Assembly: GCA_963965975.1 (NCBI GenBank)
Contig: OZ014415.1
Coordinates: 5,151,001 to 5,215,000, forward strand
Origin: Xestospongia bergquistia
Lineage: Eukaryota; Porifera; Demospongiae; Haplosclerida; Petrosiidae
DNA: 64,000 nt
Reading direction: 5' to 3'
The notes below the pieces were generated by a model. It worked only from the letters and a program-made list of their open reading frames with translations. It was not told the origin of the DNA and made no database searches. Positions 12,241 to 25,700 of the stretch are shown piece after piece; the stretch's first letter is position 1, and every line of letters starts with the position of its first letter. The position numbers and the translations under genes were made by a program.

Positions 12241-15200
12241 GACTTTAGAAGGTTTACACTATTGAGAGAAGTTTATAAAGTAAACTGCTCAGTCTAAAGG
12301 ACTTTATGGCACTAACAAAATAAACAGCTATTAACAGTTTAGTAAGTTAGTTTGCATTAACACTCTAATGTCTTTAAGTTAAAGATTTTAGAAGGTTTAG
12401 ACTATTGAGAGAAGTTTAAAAAGTAAACTGCTCAGTCTAGAGGATTTCATGGCACTAACTAAACAAACAGCTATTAACAGTTTAGTAAGTTAGTTTGCAT
12501 TAACGCTCTAAAGTCTTTAAGTTAAAGACTTTAGAGAGTTTAGACTATCGAGAGATTTTTATAAAGTAAACTGCTCAGTTTATAGGACTTTTTGGCACTA
12601 ACAAATTTAGCAGCTATTAACACTTTAGTAAGTTAGTTTGCAATAACGCTCTAAAGTCTTTAAGTTAAAGACTTTAAAAGGTTGAGACTATCAAGAGACG
12701 TTTATAAAGTAAACCGCTCAGTCTAAAGGTCTTTTTGGCACTAACTAAAGAAAGAGCTATTAATAGTTTAGTAAGTTAGTTTGCATTAACACTCTAAACT
12801 CTTTAAGTTAAAGACTTTAGAAGGTTTAGACTATTGAGAGAAGTTTATAAAGTAAACTGCTCAGTCTAAAGGACTTTATGGCGCTTACTAAATAAACCGC
12901 TTTTCAAAGTTTAGTAAGTTAGTATGCATTAACGCTCTAAAGTCTTTAAAATAAAGACTTTAGTAGGTTAGACTATTGAGAGAAATTTATAAAGTAAACT
13001 GCTCAGTCTAAAGGACTTTATGCACTAACTAAATAAACAGCTATTAACAGTTTAGTAAGTTAGTATGCATTAACGCTCTAAAGTCTTTATGTTAAAGACT
13101 TTAGTAGGTTTAGACGATTGAGAGAAGTTTATAAAGTAAACTGCTCAGTCTAAAGGACTTTATGGCACTAACTAAATAAACAGCTATTAACAGTTTAGTA
13201 AGTTAGTTTGCATTAACTCTCTAAAGTCTTTAAGTTAACGACTTTAGAAGGTTTAGACTATAGATAGAAGTTTATAAAGTAAACTGCTCAGTCTAAAGGA
13301 CTTTATGGCACTAACTAAACAAACAGCTATTAACAGTTTAGTAAGTTAGTTTGCATTAACAATCTAAAGTCTTTAAGTTAAAGACTTTAGAAGGTTTAGA
13401 CTATTGAGAGAAGATTATAAAGTAAACTGCTCAGTCTAAAGGACTTTATGGCGCAAACTAATTAAACAGCTATTAACAGCTTAGGAAGTTAGTTTGCATT
13501 AAAGCTCTAAAGTCTTTAAGTTAAAGACTTTAGAAGGTTTAGACTGTTGAGAGAAGTTAATAAAGTAAACTGCTCAGTCTAAATGACTTTATGGCACTAA
13601 CTAAATAAACAGCTATTAACAGTTTAGTAAGTTAGTCTACATTAACGCTCTAAAGTCTTTAAGTTATAGACTTTAGAAGGTTTAGACTACAGAGAGAAGT
13701 AAGTTAAAGACTTTAGAAGTTTAGACTATTGAGAGAAGTTTATAAAGTAAACTGCTCAGTCTAAAGGACTTTATGGCACTAACTAAATAAACAGCTATTA
13801 ACAGTTTAGTAAGTTAGTTTGCATTAACGCTCTAAAGTCTTTAAGTTAAAGACTTTAGAAGGTTTAGACTATTCAGAGTTTATAAAGTAAACTGCTCAGT
13901 CTAAAAGACTTTATGGCACTTACTAAATAAACAGCTATTAACAGTTTAGCAAGTTGGTTTCCATTAACGCTCTAAAGTCTTTAAGTTAAAGACTTTAGAA
14001 GGTTTAGACTATTGAGAGAAGTTTATAAAATAAACTGCTCAGTCTAAAGGACTTTATGGCACTAACTAAATAAACAGCTATTAACAGTTTAGTAAGATTG
14101 TCTGCATTAACGCTCTAAAGTCTTTAAGTTAAAGACTTTAGAAGGTTTAGACTATTGAGAGTATTTTATGAAGTAAACTGCTCAGTCTAAAGGACTTTAT
14201 ATCACTAATTAAGTGAACAGTTATTAACAGTTTAGTAAGTTAGTTTGCATTGACGCACTAAAGTCTTTAAGTTCAGGACTTTAGAAGGTTTAGACTAATC
14301 AGAGAATTTAATAAAGTAAACTGCTCAGTCTAAAGATCTTTATGGCAATAACTAAATAAACAGCAATTAACAGTTTAGTAAGTTAGTTTGCATTAACGCT
14401 CTAAAGTCTTTAAGTTAAAGACTTTAGAAGGTTTAGACTATTGAGAGTAGTTTGTAAAGTAAACTGCTCAGTCTAAAGGACTTTATGGCTCTAACTAAAT
14501 AAACAGCTATTAACAGTTTAGTAAGTGAGTTTGCATTAACGCTCTAAAGTCTTTAAGTTAAAGACTTTAGACAGTTTAGACTATTGAGAGATATTTATAA
14601 AGTAAACTTCTCAGTTTATAGGACTTTTTTGCACTAACTAAATAAGCAGCTATTAACAGTTTAGTAAGTTAGTTTGTATTAACGCTCTAAACTCTTTAAG
14701 TTAAAGACTTTAGAAGGTTTAGACTATTGAGAGACGTTTATAAAGTAAACTGCTCAGTCTAAAGGACTTTATGGCACTAACTAAATAAACAGCTATTAAC
14801 AGTTTAGGGTGTTAGTTTGCATTAACGCTCTAAAGTCTTTAAGTTAAAGACTTTAGAATGTTTAGACTATTGAGAGAAGTTTGTAAAGTAAACTGCTCAG
14901 TCTAAAGGACTTTATCGCTCTAACTAAATAAACTGCTATTAACAGTTTAGTAAGTTAGTTTGCATTAACGCTCTAAAGTCTTTAAGTTAAAGACTTTACA
15001 AGGTTTAGACTACTGAGAGAAGTTTATAAAATAAACTGTCAGTCAAAAGGACTTTATGGCACTAACTAAATAAACAGCTGTTAACAGTTTAGTAAGATTG
15101 TCTGCATTAACGCTCTAAAGTCTTTAAGTTAAAGACTTTAGAAGGTTTAGACTATTGAGAGAATTGTATAAAGTAAACTGCTCAGTCTAAAGGACTTTAT

Positions 15201-17269
15201 GGCACTAACTAAATAAACAGCTATTAACAGTTTAGTAAGTTAGTTTGCACTAACGCTCTAAAGTCTTTAAGTTAAAGACTTTAGAGAGTTTAGACTATTG
15301 ACAGATTTTTATAAAGTAAACTGCTCAGTTTATAGCACTTTTTGGCACTAACTAAACAAGCAGCTATTAACAGTTTAGTAAGTTATTTTGCATTAACGCT
15401 CTAAAGTCTTTAAGTTAAAGAGTTTAGTAGGTTTAGACTAATCAGAGAATTTCATAAAGTAAACAGCTCAGTCTAAAGGACTTTATGGCACTAACTAAAT
15501 AAACAGCTATTAACAGTTTAGTAAGTTTGTTTGCATTAACGCTCTAAAGTCTTTAAGTTAAAGACTTCAGTAGTTTTAGACTATTGAGAGAAGGTTATAA
15601 AATAAACTGCTCAGTCTAAAGGACTTTATGGCACTAACTAAATAAACAGCTATTAACAGTTTAGTAAGTCAGTTTGCAGTAACGCTATAAAGTCTTTAAG
15701 TTAAAGACTTTATGGAGTTTAGACTATTGAGAGATTTTCATAAAGTAAACTGCTCAGTCTAAAGGACTTTATGGCACTAACTAAATAAGCAGCTATTAAC
15801 AGTTTAGTAAATTAGAAGGCATTAACGCTCTAAAGTCTTTAAGTTAAAGACTTTAGAAGGTTTAGACTATTGAGAGAAGTTTATAAAGTAAACTGCTCAG
15901 TCTAAAGGACTTTATGGCACTAACTAAATAAACAGCTATTAACAGTTTAGTAAGTTAGTTTGCATTAACGCTCTAAAGTCTTTAAGTTAAAGACATTAGA
16001 AGGTTTAGACTATTGAGAGAAGTTTATAAAATAAACTGCTCAGTCTAAAGGACTTTATGGCACTAACTAAATAAACAGCTATTAACACTTTAGTAAGATT
16101 GTCTGCATTAACGCTCTAAAGTCTTTAAGTTAAAGACTTTAGAAGGTTTAGCCTGTTGAGAGTATTTTATAAAGTAAACTGCTCAGTCTAAAGGACTTTA
16201 TATCACTAATTAAGTGAACAGTTATTAACAGTTTAGTAAGTTAGTTTGCATTGACGCTCTAAAGTCTTTAAGTTAAGGACTTTAGAAGGTTTAGACTAAT
16301 CAGAGAATTTCATAAAGTAAACTGCTCAGTCTAAAGATCTTTATGGCACTAACTAAATAAACAGCTATTAACAGTTTAGTAAGTTAGTTTGCATGAACGC
16401 TCTAAAGTCTTTAAGTTAAAGACTTTAGAAGGTTTAGACTATTGAGAGACGTTTAGAAAGTAAACAGCTCAGTTTAAAGGACTTTATGGCACTAACTAAA
16501 TAAACAGCTATTAACAGTTTAGTAAGTTAGTTTGCATTAACGCTCTAAAGTCTTTAAGTTAAAGACTTTAGAGAGTTTAGACTATTGAGTGATTTTTATA
16601 AAGTAAACTGCTCAGTTTATAGGACTTTTTGGCACTAACTAAATAAGCAGCTATTAACAGTTTAGTAAGTTAGTTTGCATTAACGCTCTAAAGTCTTTAA
16701 GTTACAGACTTTAGAAGGTTTAGACTGTGGAGAGACGTTTATAAAGTAAACTGCTCAGTCTAAAGGACTCTATGGCACCAACTGAATAAACAGCTGTTAA
16801 CAGTTTAGTAAGTTAGTTTGCATTAACGCTCTAAAGTCTTTAAGTTAAAGACTTCAGTAGATTTAGACTATTGACAGAAGTTTATAAAGTAAACTGCTCC
16901 GTCTAAGGACTTGATGGCACTAACTAAATAAACAGCTATTAACAGTTTAGTAAGTTAGTTTGCATTAACGCTCTAAAGTCTTTAAGTTAAAGACTTTAGA
17001 AGGTTTAGACTATTGAGAGAAGTTTATAAAGTAAACTGCTCAGTCAAAAAGACTTTATGGCACTAACTAAATAAACAGCTATTAACAGTTTACTAAGTTA
17101 GTTTCCATTAACGCTCTAAAGTCTTTAAGTTAAAGACTTTAGAAGGTTTAGACTATTGAGAGATGTTTATAAAGTAAACTGCTCAGTCTAAAGGACTTTA
17201 TGGCACTAACGAAATAAACAGCTATTAACAGTTTAGTAAGTTAGTTTGCATTAACGCTCTAAAGTCTTT

Positions 17270-20200
17270 AAGTTAAAGACTTTAGAACGTTTAGACTATT
17301 GAGAGAAGTTTATAAAATAAACTGCTCAGTCTAAAGGACTTTATGGCACTAACTAAATAAACAGCTGTTAACAGTTTAGTAAGTTAGTTTGCATTAACGC
17401 TCTAAAGTCTTTACGTTAAAGACTTTAGAAGTGTTAGACTATTGAGAGTAGTTTATAAAATAAACTGCTCATTCTAAAGGACTTTATTGCACTAACTAAA
17501 TAAACAGTTATTAACAGTTCAGTAAGATTGTCTCCATTAACGCTCTAAAGTCTTTAAGTTAAAGTCTTTAGAATGTTTAGACTATGGAGAGATATTTATA
17601 AAGTAAACTGCTCACTCTAAAGGACTTTATATCACTAACTAAATAAACAGCTACTAACAGTTTAGTAAGTTAGTTTGCATTAACGCTCTAAAGTCTTTAG
17701 GTTAAAGATTTCAGTAGGTTTAGACTATTGAGAGAGGTTTATAAAGTAAACTGCTCAGTCTAAAGGACTTTATGGCACTAACTAAATAAACAGCTATTAA
17801 CAGTTTAGTAAGATTGTCTGCATTAACGCTCTAAAGTCTTTAAGTTAAAGACTTTAGAAGGTTTAGACTATTGAGAGAATTGTATAAAGTAAACTGCTCA
17901 GTCTAAAGGACTTTATATCACTAAAAAAATGAACAGCTATTAACAGTTTAGTAAGTTAGTTTGCATTAACGCTATAAAGTCTTTAAGTTAAAGAGTTTAG
18001 TAGGTTTAGACTAATCAGAGAATTTCATAAAGTAAACAGCTCAGTCTAAAGGACTTTATGGCACTAACTAAATAAGCAGCTATTAACAGTTTAGTAAGTT
18101 AGTTTGCATTATCGGTCTAAAGTCTTTAAGTTAAAGACTTCAGTAGTTTTAGACTATTGAGAGAAGTTTATAAAGTAAACTGCTCAGTCTAAAGGACTTT
18201 ATGGCACTAACTAAATAAAAAGCTATTAACAGTTTAGTAAGTCAGTTTGCATTAACGCTATAAAGTCTTTAAGTTAAAGACTTTATGGAGTTTAGACTAT
18301 TGAGAGATTTTTATAAAGTAAACTGCTCAGTCTAAAGGACTTTATGGCACTAACTAAATAAGCAGCTATTAACAGTTTAGTAAATTAGTTTGCATTAACG
18401 TTCTAAAGTCTTTAAGTTAAAGACTTCAGTAGTTTTAGACTATTGAGAGAAGTTTATAAAGTAAACTGCTCAGTCTAAAGGACTTTATGGCACTAACTAA
18501 ATAAACAGCTATTAACAGTTTAGTAACTTAGTTTGCATTAACGCTCTAAAGTCTTTACGTTAAAGACTTTAGAAGTGTTAGACTATTGAGAGTAGTTTAT
18601 AAAATAAACTGCTCATTCTAAAGGACTTTATTGCACTAACTAAATAAACAGTTATTAACAGTTCAGTAAGATTGTCTGCATTAACGCTCTAAAGTCTTTA
18701 AGTTAAAGTCTTTAGAATGTTTAGACTATTGAGAGATGTTTATAAAGTGAACTGCTCACTCTAAAGGACTTTATATCACTAACTAAATAAACAGCTACTA
18801 ACAGTTTAGTAAGTTAGTTTGCATTAACGCTCTAAAGTCTTTAGGTTAAAGACTTCAGTAGGTTTAGACTATTGAGAGAAGTTTCTAAAGTAAACTGCTC
18901 AGTCTAAAGGACTTTATGGCACTAACTAAATAAACAGCTATTAACAGTTTAGTAAGTTAGTTTGCATTAACGCTCTAAAGTCTTTAAGTTAAAGACTTTA
19001 GAAGGTTAAGACTATTGAGAGATGTTTATAAAGTAAACTGCTCAGTCTAAAAGACTTTATGGCACTAACTAAATAAACAGCTATTAACAGTTTAGTAAGT
19101 TAGTTTGCATTAACCCTCTATAGTCTTTAAGTTAAAGACTTTAGAAGGTTTAGACTATAGACAGAAGTTTATAAAGTAAACTGCTCAGTCTAAAGGACTT
19201 TATGGCACTAACTAAATAAACAGCTATTAACAGTTTAGTAAGTTAGTTTGCACTAACACTCTAAAGTCTTTAAGTTAAAGACTTTAGAGAGTTTAGACTA
19301 TTGACAGATTTTTATAAAGTAAACTGCTCAGTTTATAGCACTTTTTGGCACTAACTAAACAAGCAGCTATTAACAGTTTAGTAAATTAGTTTGCATTAAC
19401 GCTCTAAAGTCTTTAAGTTAAAGACTTTAGAAGGTTTAGACTATTGAGAGACGTTTATAAAGTAAACTGCACAGTCTAAAGGACTTTATGGCACTAACTA
19501 AATAAACAGCTATTAACAGTTTAGTAAGTTAGTTTGCATTAACGCTCTAAAGTCTTTAAGTTAAAGACTTCAGTAGTCTTAGACTATTGAGAGAAGTTTA
19601 TAAAGTAAACTGGTCAGTCTAAAGGACTTTATGGCACTAACTAAAAAAACAGCTATTATCAGTTTAGTAAGTTAGCTTGCATTAACGCTCTAAAGTCTTT
19701 AAGTTAAAGACTTTACAAGGTTTAGACTATTGAGAGAAGTTTATAAATTAAACTGCTCAGTCTAAAGGACTTTATGGCACTAACTAAATAAACAGCTATT
19801 AACAGGTTAGTAAGATTATCTGCATTAACGCTCTAAAGTCTTTAAGTTAAAGACTTTAGAAGGTTTAGACTATTGAGAGAATTGTATAAAGTAAACTGCT
19901 CAGTCTAAAGGACTTTATATCACTAACTAAATGAACAGCTATTAACAGTTTAGTAAGTTAGTTTGCATTAACGCTCTAAAGTCTTTAAGTTAAAGAGTTT
20001 AGTAGATTTAGAATAATCAGAGAATTTCATAAAGTAAACTGCTCAGTCTAAAGGACTTTATGGCACTAACTAAATAAACAGCTATTAACTGTTTCGATAG
20101 TTTGTTTGCATTAACGCTCTAAAGTCTTTAAGTTAAAGACTTTAGAAGGTTTAGACTATTGAGAGAAGTTTATAAAGTAAACTGCTCAGTCTAAAGGACT

Positions 20201-22700
20201 TTATTGCACTAACTAAATAAACAGCTATTAACAGTTTAGTAAGTTAGTTTTCATTAACGCTCTAAAGTCTTTAAGTTAAAGACTTTAGAAGGTTTAGACT
20301 ATTGAGAGAAGTTTAAAAAGTAAACTGCTCAGTCTAAAGGACATTATGGCACTAACTAAATAAACAGCTATTAACAGTTTAGTAAGTCAGTTTGCATTAA
20401 TGCTCTAAAGTCTTTAAGTTATGACTTTAGAGAGTTTAGACTATTGAGAGACGTTTATAAAGTAAACTGCTCAGTCTAAAGGACTTTATGGCACTAACTA
20501 AATAAGCAGCTATTAACAGTTTAGTAAGTTAGTTTGCATTAACGCTCTAAAGTCTTTAAGTTAAAGAATTCAGTAGTTTTAGATTATTGAGACAAGTTTA
20601 TAAAGTAAACTGCTCAGTCTAAAGGACTTTATGGCACTAACTAAATAAACAGCTATTAACAGTTTAGTAAGTTAGTTTGCATTAACGCTCTAAAGTCTTT
20701 AAGTTAAAGACTTTAGAAGGTTGAGACTATTGAGAGAATTTTATAAAGTAAACTGCTCAGTCTAAAGGACTTTATCGCACTAACTAAATAAACAGCTACT
20801 AACAGTTTAGTAAGTTAGTTTGCATTAACGCTCTAAAGTCTTTAAGTTAAAGACTTTACAAAGTTTAGACTACTGAGAGAAGTTTATAAAATAAACTGGT
20901 CAGTCTAAAGAACTTTATGGCACTAACTAAATAAACAGCTATTAACATTTTAGTAAGATTGTCTGCATTAACGCTTTAAAGTCTTTAAGTTAAAGACTTT
21001 AGAAGGTTTAGAGTATTGAGACAAATGTATAAAGTAAACTGCTCAGTCTAAAGGACTTTATATCACTAAATAAATGAACAGCTATTAACAGTTTAGTAAG
21101 TTAGTTTGCATTAACGCTCTAAAGTCTTTAAGTTAAAGACTTCAGTAGTCTTAGACTAGTGAGAGAAGTTTATAAAGTAAACTGCTCAGTCTAAAGGACT
21201 TTATGGCACTAACTAAATAAACAGCTATTAACAGTTTAGTAAGACAGTTTGCATTAACGCTATAAAGTCTTTAAGTTAAAGACTTTATGGAGTTTGGACT
21301 ATTGAGAGATTTTTATAAGGTAAACTGCTCAGTCTAAAGGACTTTATGGCACTAACTAAATAAGCAGCTATTAACATTTTAGTAAGTTAGTTTGCATTAA
21401 CGCTCTAAAGTCTTTAAGTTAAAGACTTCAGTAGTTTTAGACTATTGAGAGAAGTTTATAAAGTAAACTGCTCAGTCTAAAGGACTTTATGGCACTAACT
21501 AAATAAACAGCTATTAACAGTTTAGTAAGTTAGTTTGCATTAACGCTCTAAAGTCTTTACGTTAAAGACTTTAGAAGTATTAGACTATTGAGAGTAGTTT
21601 ATAAAATAAACTGCTCAGTCTAAAGGGCTTTATTGCACTAACTAAATAAACAGTTATTAACAGTTTAGTAAGATTGTCTGCATTAACGCTCTAAAGTCTT
21701 TAAGTTAAAGTCTTTAGAATGTTTAGACTATTGAGAGATGTTTATAAAGTAAACTGCTCACTCTAAAGGACTTTATATCACTAACTAAATAAACAGCTAT
21801 TAACAGTTTAGTAAGTTAGTTTGCATTAACGCTCTAAAGTCTTTAGGTTAAAGACTTCAGTAGGTTTAGACTAATGAGAGAAGTTTATAAAGTAAACTGC
21901 TCAGTCTAAAGGACTTTATGGCACTAACTAAATAAACAGCTATTAACAGTTTAGTAAGTTATTTTGCATTAACGCTCTAAAGTCTTTAAGTTAAAGACTT
22001 TAGAAGGTTTAGACTATTGAGAGACGTTGATAAAGTAAACTGCACAGTCTAAAGGACTTTATGGCACTAACTAAATAAACGGCTATTAACAGTTTAGTAA
22101 GTTAGTTTGCATTAACACTCTAAAGTCTTTAAGTTAAAGACTTCAGTAGTCTTAGACTATTGAGAGAAGTTTATAAAGTAAACTGGTCAGTCTAAAGGAC
22201 TTTATGGCACTAACTAAATAAACAGCTATTAACAGTTTAGTAAGTTAGCTTGCATTAACGCTCTAAAGTCTTTAAGTTAAAGACTTTACAAGGTTTAGAC
22301 TATTGAGAGAAGTTTATAAAATAAACTGCTCAGTCTAAAGGACTTTATGGCACTAACTAAATAAACAGCTATTAACAGTTTAGTAAGATTGTCTGCATTA
22401 ACGCTCTAAAGTCTTTAAGTTAAAGACTTTAGAAGGTTTAGACTATTGAAAGAATTGTATAAAGTAAACTGCTCAGTCTAAAGGACTTTATATCACTAAC
22501 TAAATGAACAGCTATTAACAGTTTAGTAAGTGAGTTTGCATTAACGCTCTAAAGTCTTTAAGTTAAAGAGTTTAGTAGGTTTAGACTAATCAGAGAATTT
22601 CATAAAGAAAACTGCTCAGTCTAAAGGACTTTATGGCACTAACTAAATAAACAGCTATTAACAGTTTTGAAAGTTTGTTTGCATTAACGCTCTAAAGTCT
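17270..22700 (+). repeat. Satellite HOR zone with 8- and 21-monomer offsets
   Basis: A monomer with TTACGTTAAAGACTTTAGAA followed by ATTGTCTGCATTAAC units occurs at about 17411, 18555 and 21557. The offsets are 1144 bp (8 monomers) and 3002 bp (21 monomers less one base). Another rare variant, TATAGCACTTTTTGGCAC, lies at 15331 and 19334 (28 monomers) and, as a close match, near 23908. Repeated rounds of amplification of different lengths are implied. Confidence 0.8.
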
Positions 22701-25700
22701 TTAAGTTAAACACTTTAGAAGGTTTAGACTATTGAGAGAAGTTTATAAAGTAAACTGCTCAGTCTAAAGGACTTTATGGCACTAACTAAATAAATAGCCA
22801 TTAACAGTTTAGTAAGTTAGTTTGTACTAACGTTCTAAAGTGTTTAAGTTAAAGACTTTAGAAGGTTTAGACTATTGAGAGAAGTTTAAAAAGTAAACTG
22901 CTCAGTCTAAAGGACTTTATGGCACTAACAAAATAAACAGCTATTGACAGTTTAGTAAGTCAGTTTGCATTAACGCTCTAAAGTCTTTAAGTTATGACTT
23001 TAGAGAATTTAGACTATTGAGAGATTTTATAAAGTAAACTGCTCAGTTTATAGCACTTTTTCGCACTAACTAAACAAGCAGCTATTAACAGTTTAGTAAG
23101 TTAGTTTGCATTAACGCCCTAAAGTCTTTAAGTTAAAGACTTTAGAATGTTTAGACTATTGAGAGTAGTTTATAAAATAAACTGCTCAGTCTAAAGTACT
23201 TTATGGCACTAAGTAAATAAACAGTTATTAACAGTTTAGTAAGATTGTACTGCATTAACGCTCTAAAGTGTTTAAGTTAATGACTTTAGAATGTTTAGAC
23301 TATTGAGAGAAGTTTATAAAGTAAACTGCTCAGTCTAAAGGACTTTATATCACTAACTAAAAAAACAGCTATTAACAGTTTAGTAAGTTAGTTTGCATTA
23401 ACGCTCTAAAGTCTTTAGGTTAAAGACTTGAGTAGGTTTAGACTAATGAGAGAAGTTTATAAAGTAAACTGCTCAGTCTAAAGGACTTTATGGCACTAAC
23501 TAAATAAACAGCTATTAACAGTTTAGTAAGTTAGTTTGCATTAACGCTCTAAAGTCTTTAAGTTAAAGACTTTAGAAGGTTTAGACTATTGAGAGAATTT
23601 TATAAAATAAACCGCTCAGTCTAAAAGACTTTATGGCACTAACTAAATAAACAGCTATTAACAGTTTAGTAAGTTAGTTAGCATTAACGCTCTAAAGTCT
23701 TTAAGTTAAAGACTTTAGAAGGTTTAGACTATTGAGAGAAGTTTATAAAGTAAACTGCTCAGTCTAAAAGACTTTATGGCACTAACTAAATAAACAGCTA
23801 TTAACAGTTTAGTAAGTTAGTTTGCATTAACGCTCTAAAGTCTTTAAGTTAAACACTTTAGAGAGTTTAGACTATTGACAGATTTTTATAAAGTAAACTG
23901 CTCAGTTTATAGCACTTTTTGGCACTAACTAAACAAGCAGCTATTAACAGTTTAGTAAGTTATTTTGCATTAACGCTCTAAAGTCTTTAAGTTAAAGACT
24001 TTAGAAGGTTTAGACTATTGAGAGACGTTTATAAAGTAAACTGCTCAGTCTAAAGGACTTTATTGCACTAACTAAATAAACAGCTATTAACAGTTTCGTA
24101 AGTTAGTTTGCATTATCGCTCTAACGTCTTTAAGTTAAAGACTCTAGAAGGTTTAGACTATTGGGAGTAGTTTACAAAATAATCTGCTCAGTCTAAAGGA
24201 CTTTATGGTACTAACTAAATAAACAGTTATTAACAGTTTAGTAAGATTGTGTGCATTAACGCTCTAAAGTCTTTAAGTTAAAGTCTTTCGAATGTTAGAC
24301 TATTTAGAGAAGTTTATAAAGTAAACTGCTCAGTCTAAAGGACTTTATGGCACTAACTAAATAAACAGCTATTAACAGTTTAGTAAGTTAGTTTGCATTA
24401 ACGCTCTAAAGTCTTTAAGTTAAAGACTTTAGAAGGTTTAGACTATTGAGAGAAGTTTACAAAATAAACTGCTCAGTCTGAAGGACTTTATGGCACTAAC
24501 TAAATAAACAGCTATTAACGGTTTAGTAAGTTAGTTTGCATTAACGCTCTAAAGTCTTTAAGTTAAAGACTTTAGTAGGTTTAAACTATTGAGACAAGTT
24601 TATAAAGTAAACTGTTCAATCTAAAGGACTTAATGGCACTAAATAAATAAACAGCCATTAACAGTTTAGTATGTTAGTTTGCATTAACGCTCTAAAGTCT
24701 TTACGTTGAAGAATTTAGAAGGTTTAAACTATTGAGAGAAGTTTAAAAAGTAAACTGCTCAGTCTAAAGGACTTTATGGCACTAACTAAATAAGCAGCAA
24801 TTAACAGTATAGTAAGTTAGTTTGCATTAACGCTCTAAAGTCTTTAAGTTAAACACTTTAGAGAGTTTATACTATTGAGAGTTTTTTATAAAGTAAACTG
24901 CTCAGTTTATAGGACTTTATGGCACTAACTGAATAAGTAGCTATTAACAGTGTAGTAAGTTAGTTTGCATTAACGCTCTAAAGTCATTAAGTTAAAGACT
25001 TTAGAAGGTTTAGACTATTGAGAGACGTTTATAAAGTAAACTGCTTAATCTAAAGGACTTTATGGAACTAACTAAATAAAGAGCTATTAACAGTTTAGTA
25101 AGTTAGTTTGCATTAACGCTCTAAAATCTTTAAGTTAAAGACTTTAGAGAGTTTAGACTATTGAGAGATTTTTATAAAGTAAACTGCTCAGTTTATAGGA
25201 CTTTATGGCACTAACTAAATAAACAGCTATTAGCAGTTTAGTAAGTTAGTTTGCATTAACGCACTAAAGTTTTTAAGTTAAAGACTTTAGAAGGTTTAGA
25301 CTATTGAGAGACGTTTATAAAGTAAACTGCACAGTCTAAAGCACTTTATCGCACTAACTAAATAAACAGCTATTAACAGTTTGGTAAGTTTGTTTGCATT
25401 AACGCTCTAAAGTCTTTAAGTTAAAGACTTTAGAAGGTTTAGACTATTGAGAGTAGTTTATAAAGTAAACTGCTCAGTCTAAAGGACTTTATGGCACTAA
25501 ATAAATAAACTCCTATTAACAGTTTAGTAAGTTAGTTTGCTTTAACGCTCCAAAGTCTTTAAGATAAAGACTTTAGAAGGCCTAGACTATTGAGAGAAGT
25601 TTATAAAGTAAACTGCTCAGTCTAAAGGACTTTATGGCACTAAATAAATAAACAGCTATTAACACTTTAGTAAGTTGGTTTGCATTAACGCTGTAAAGTC

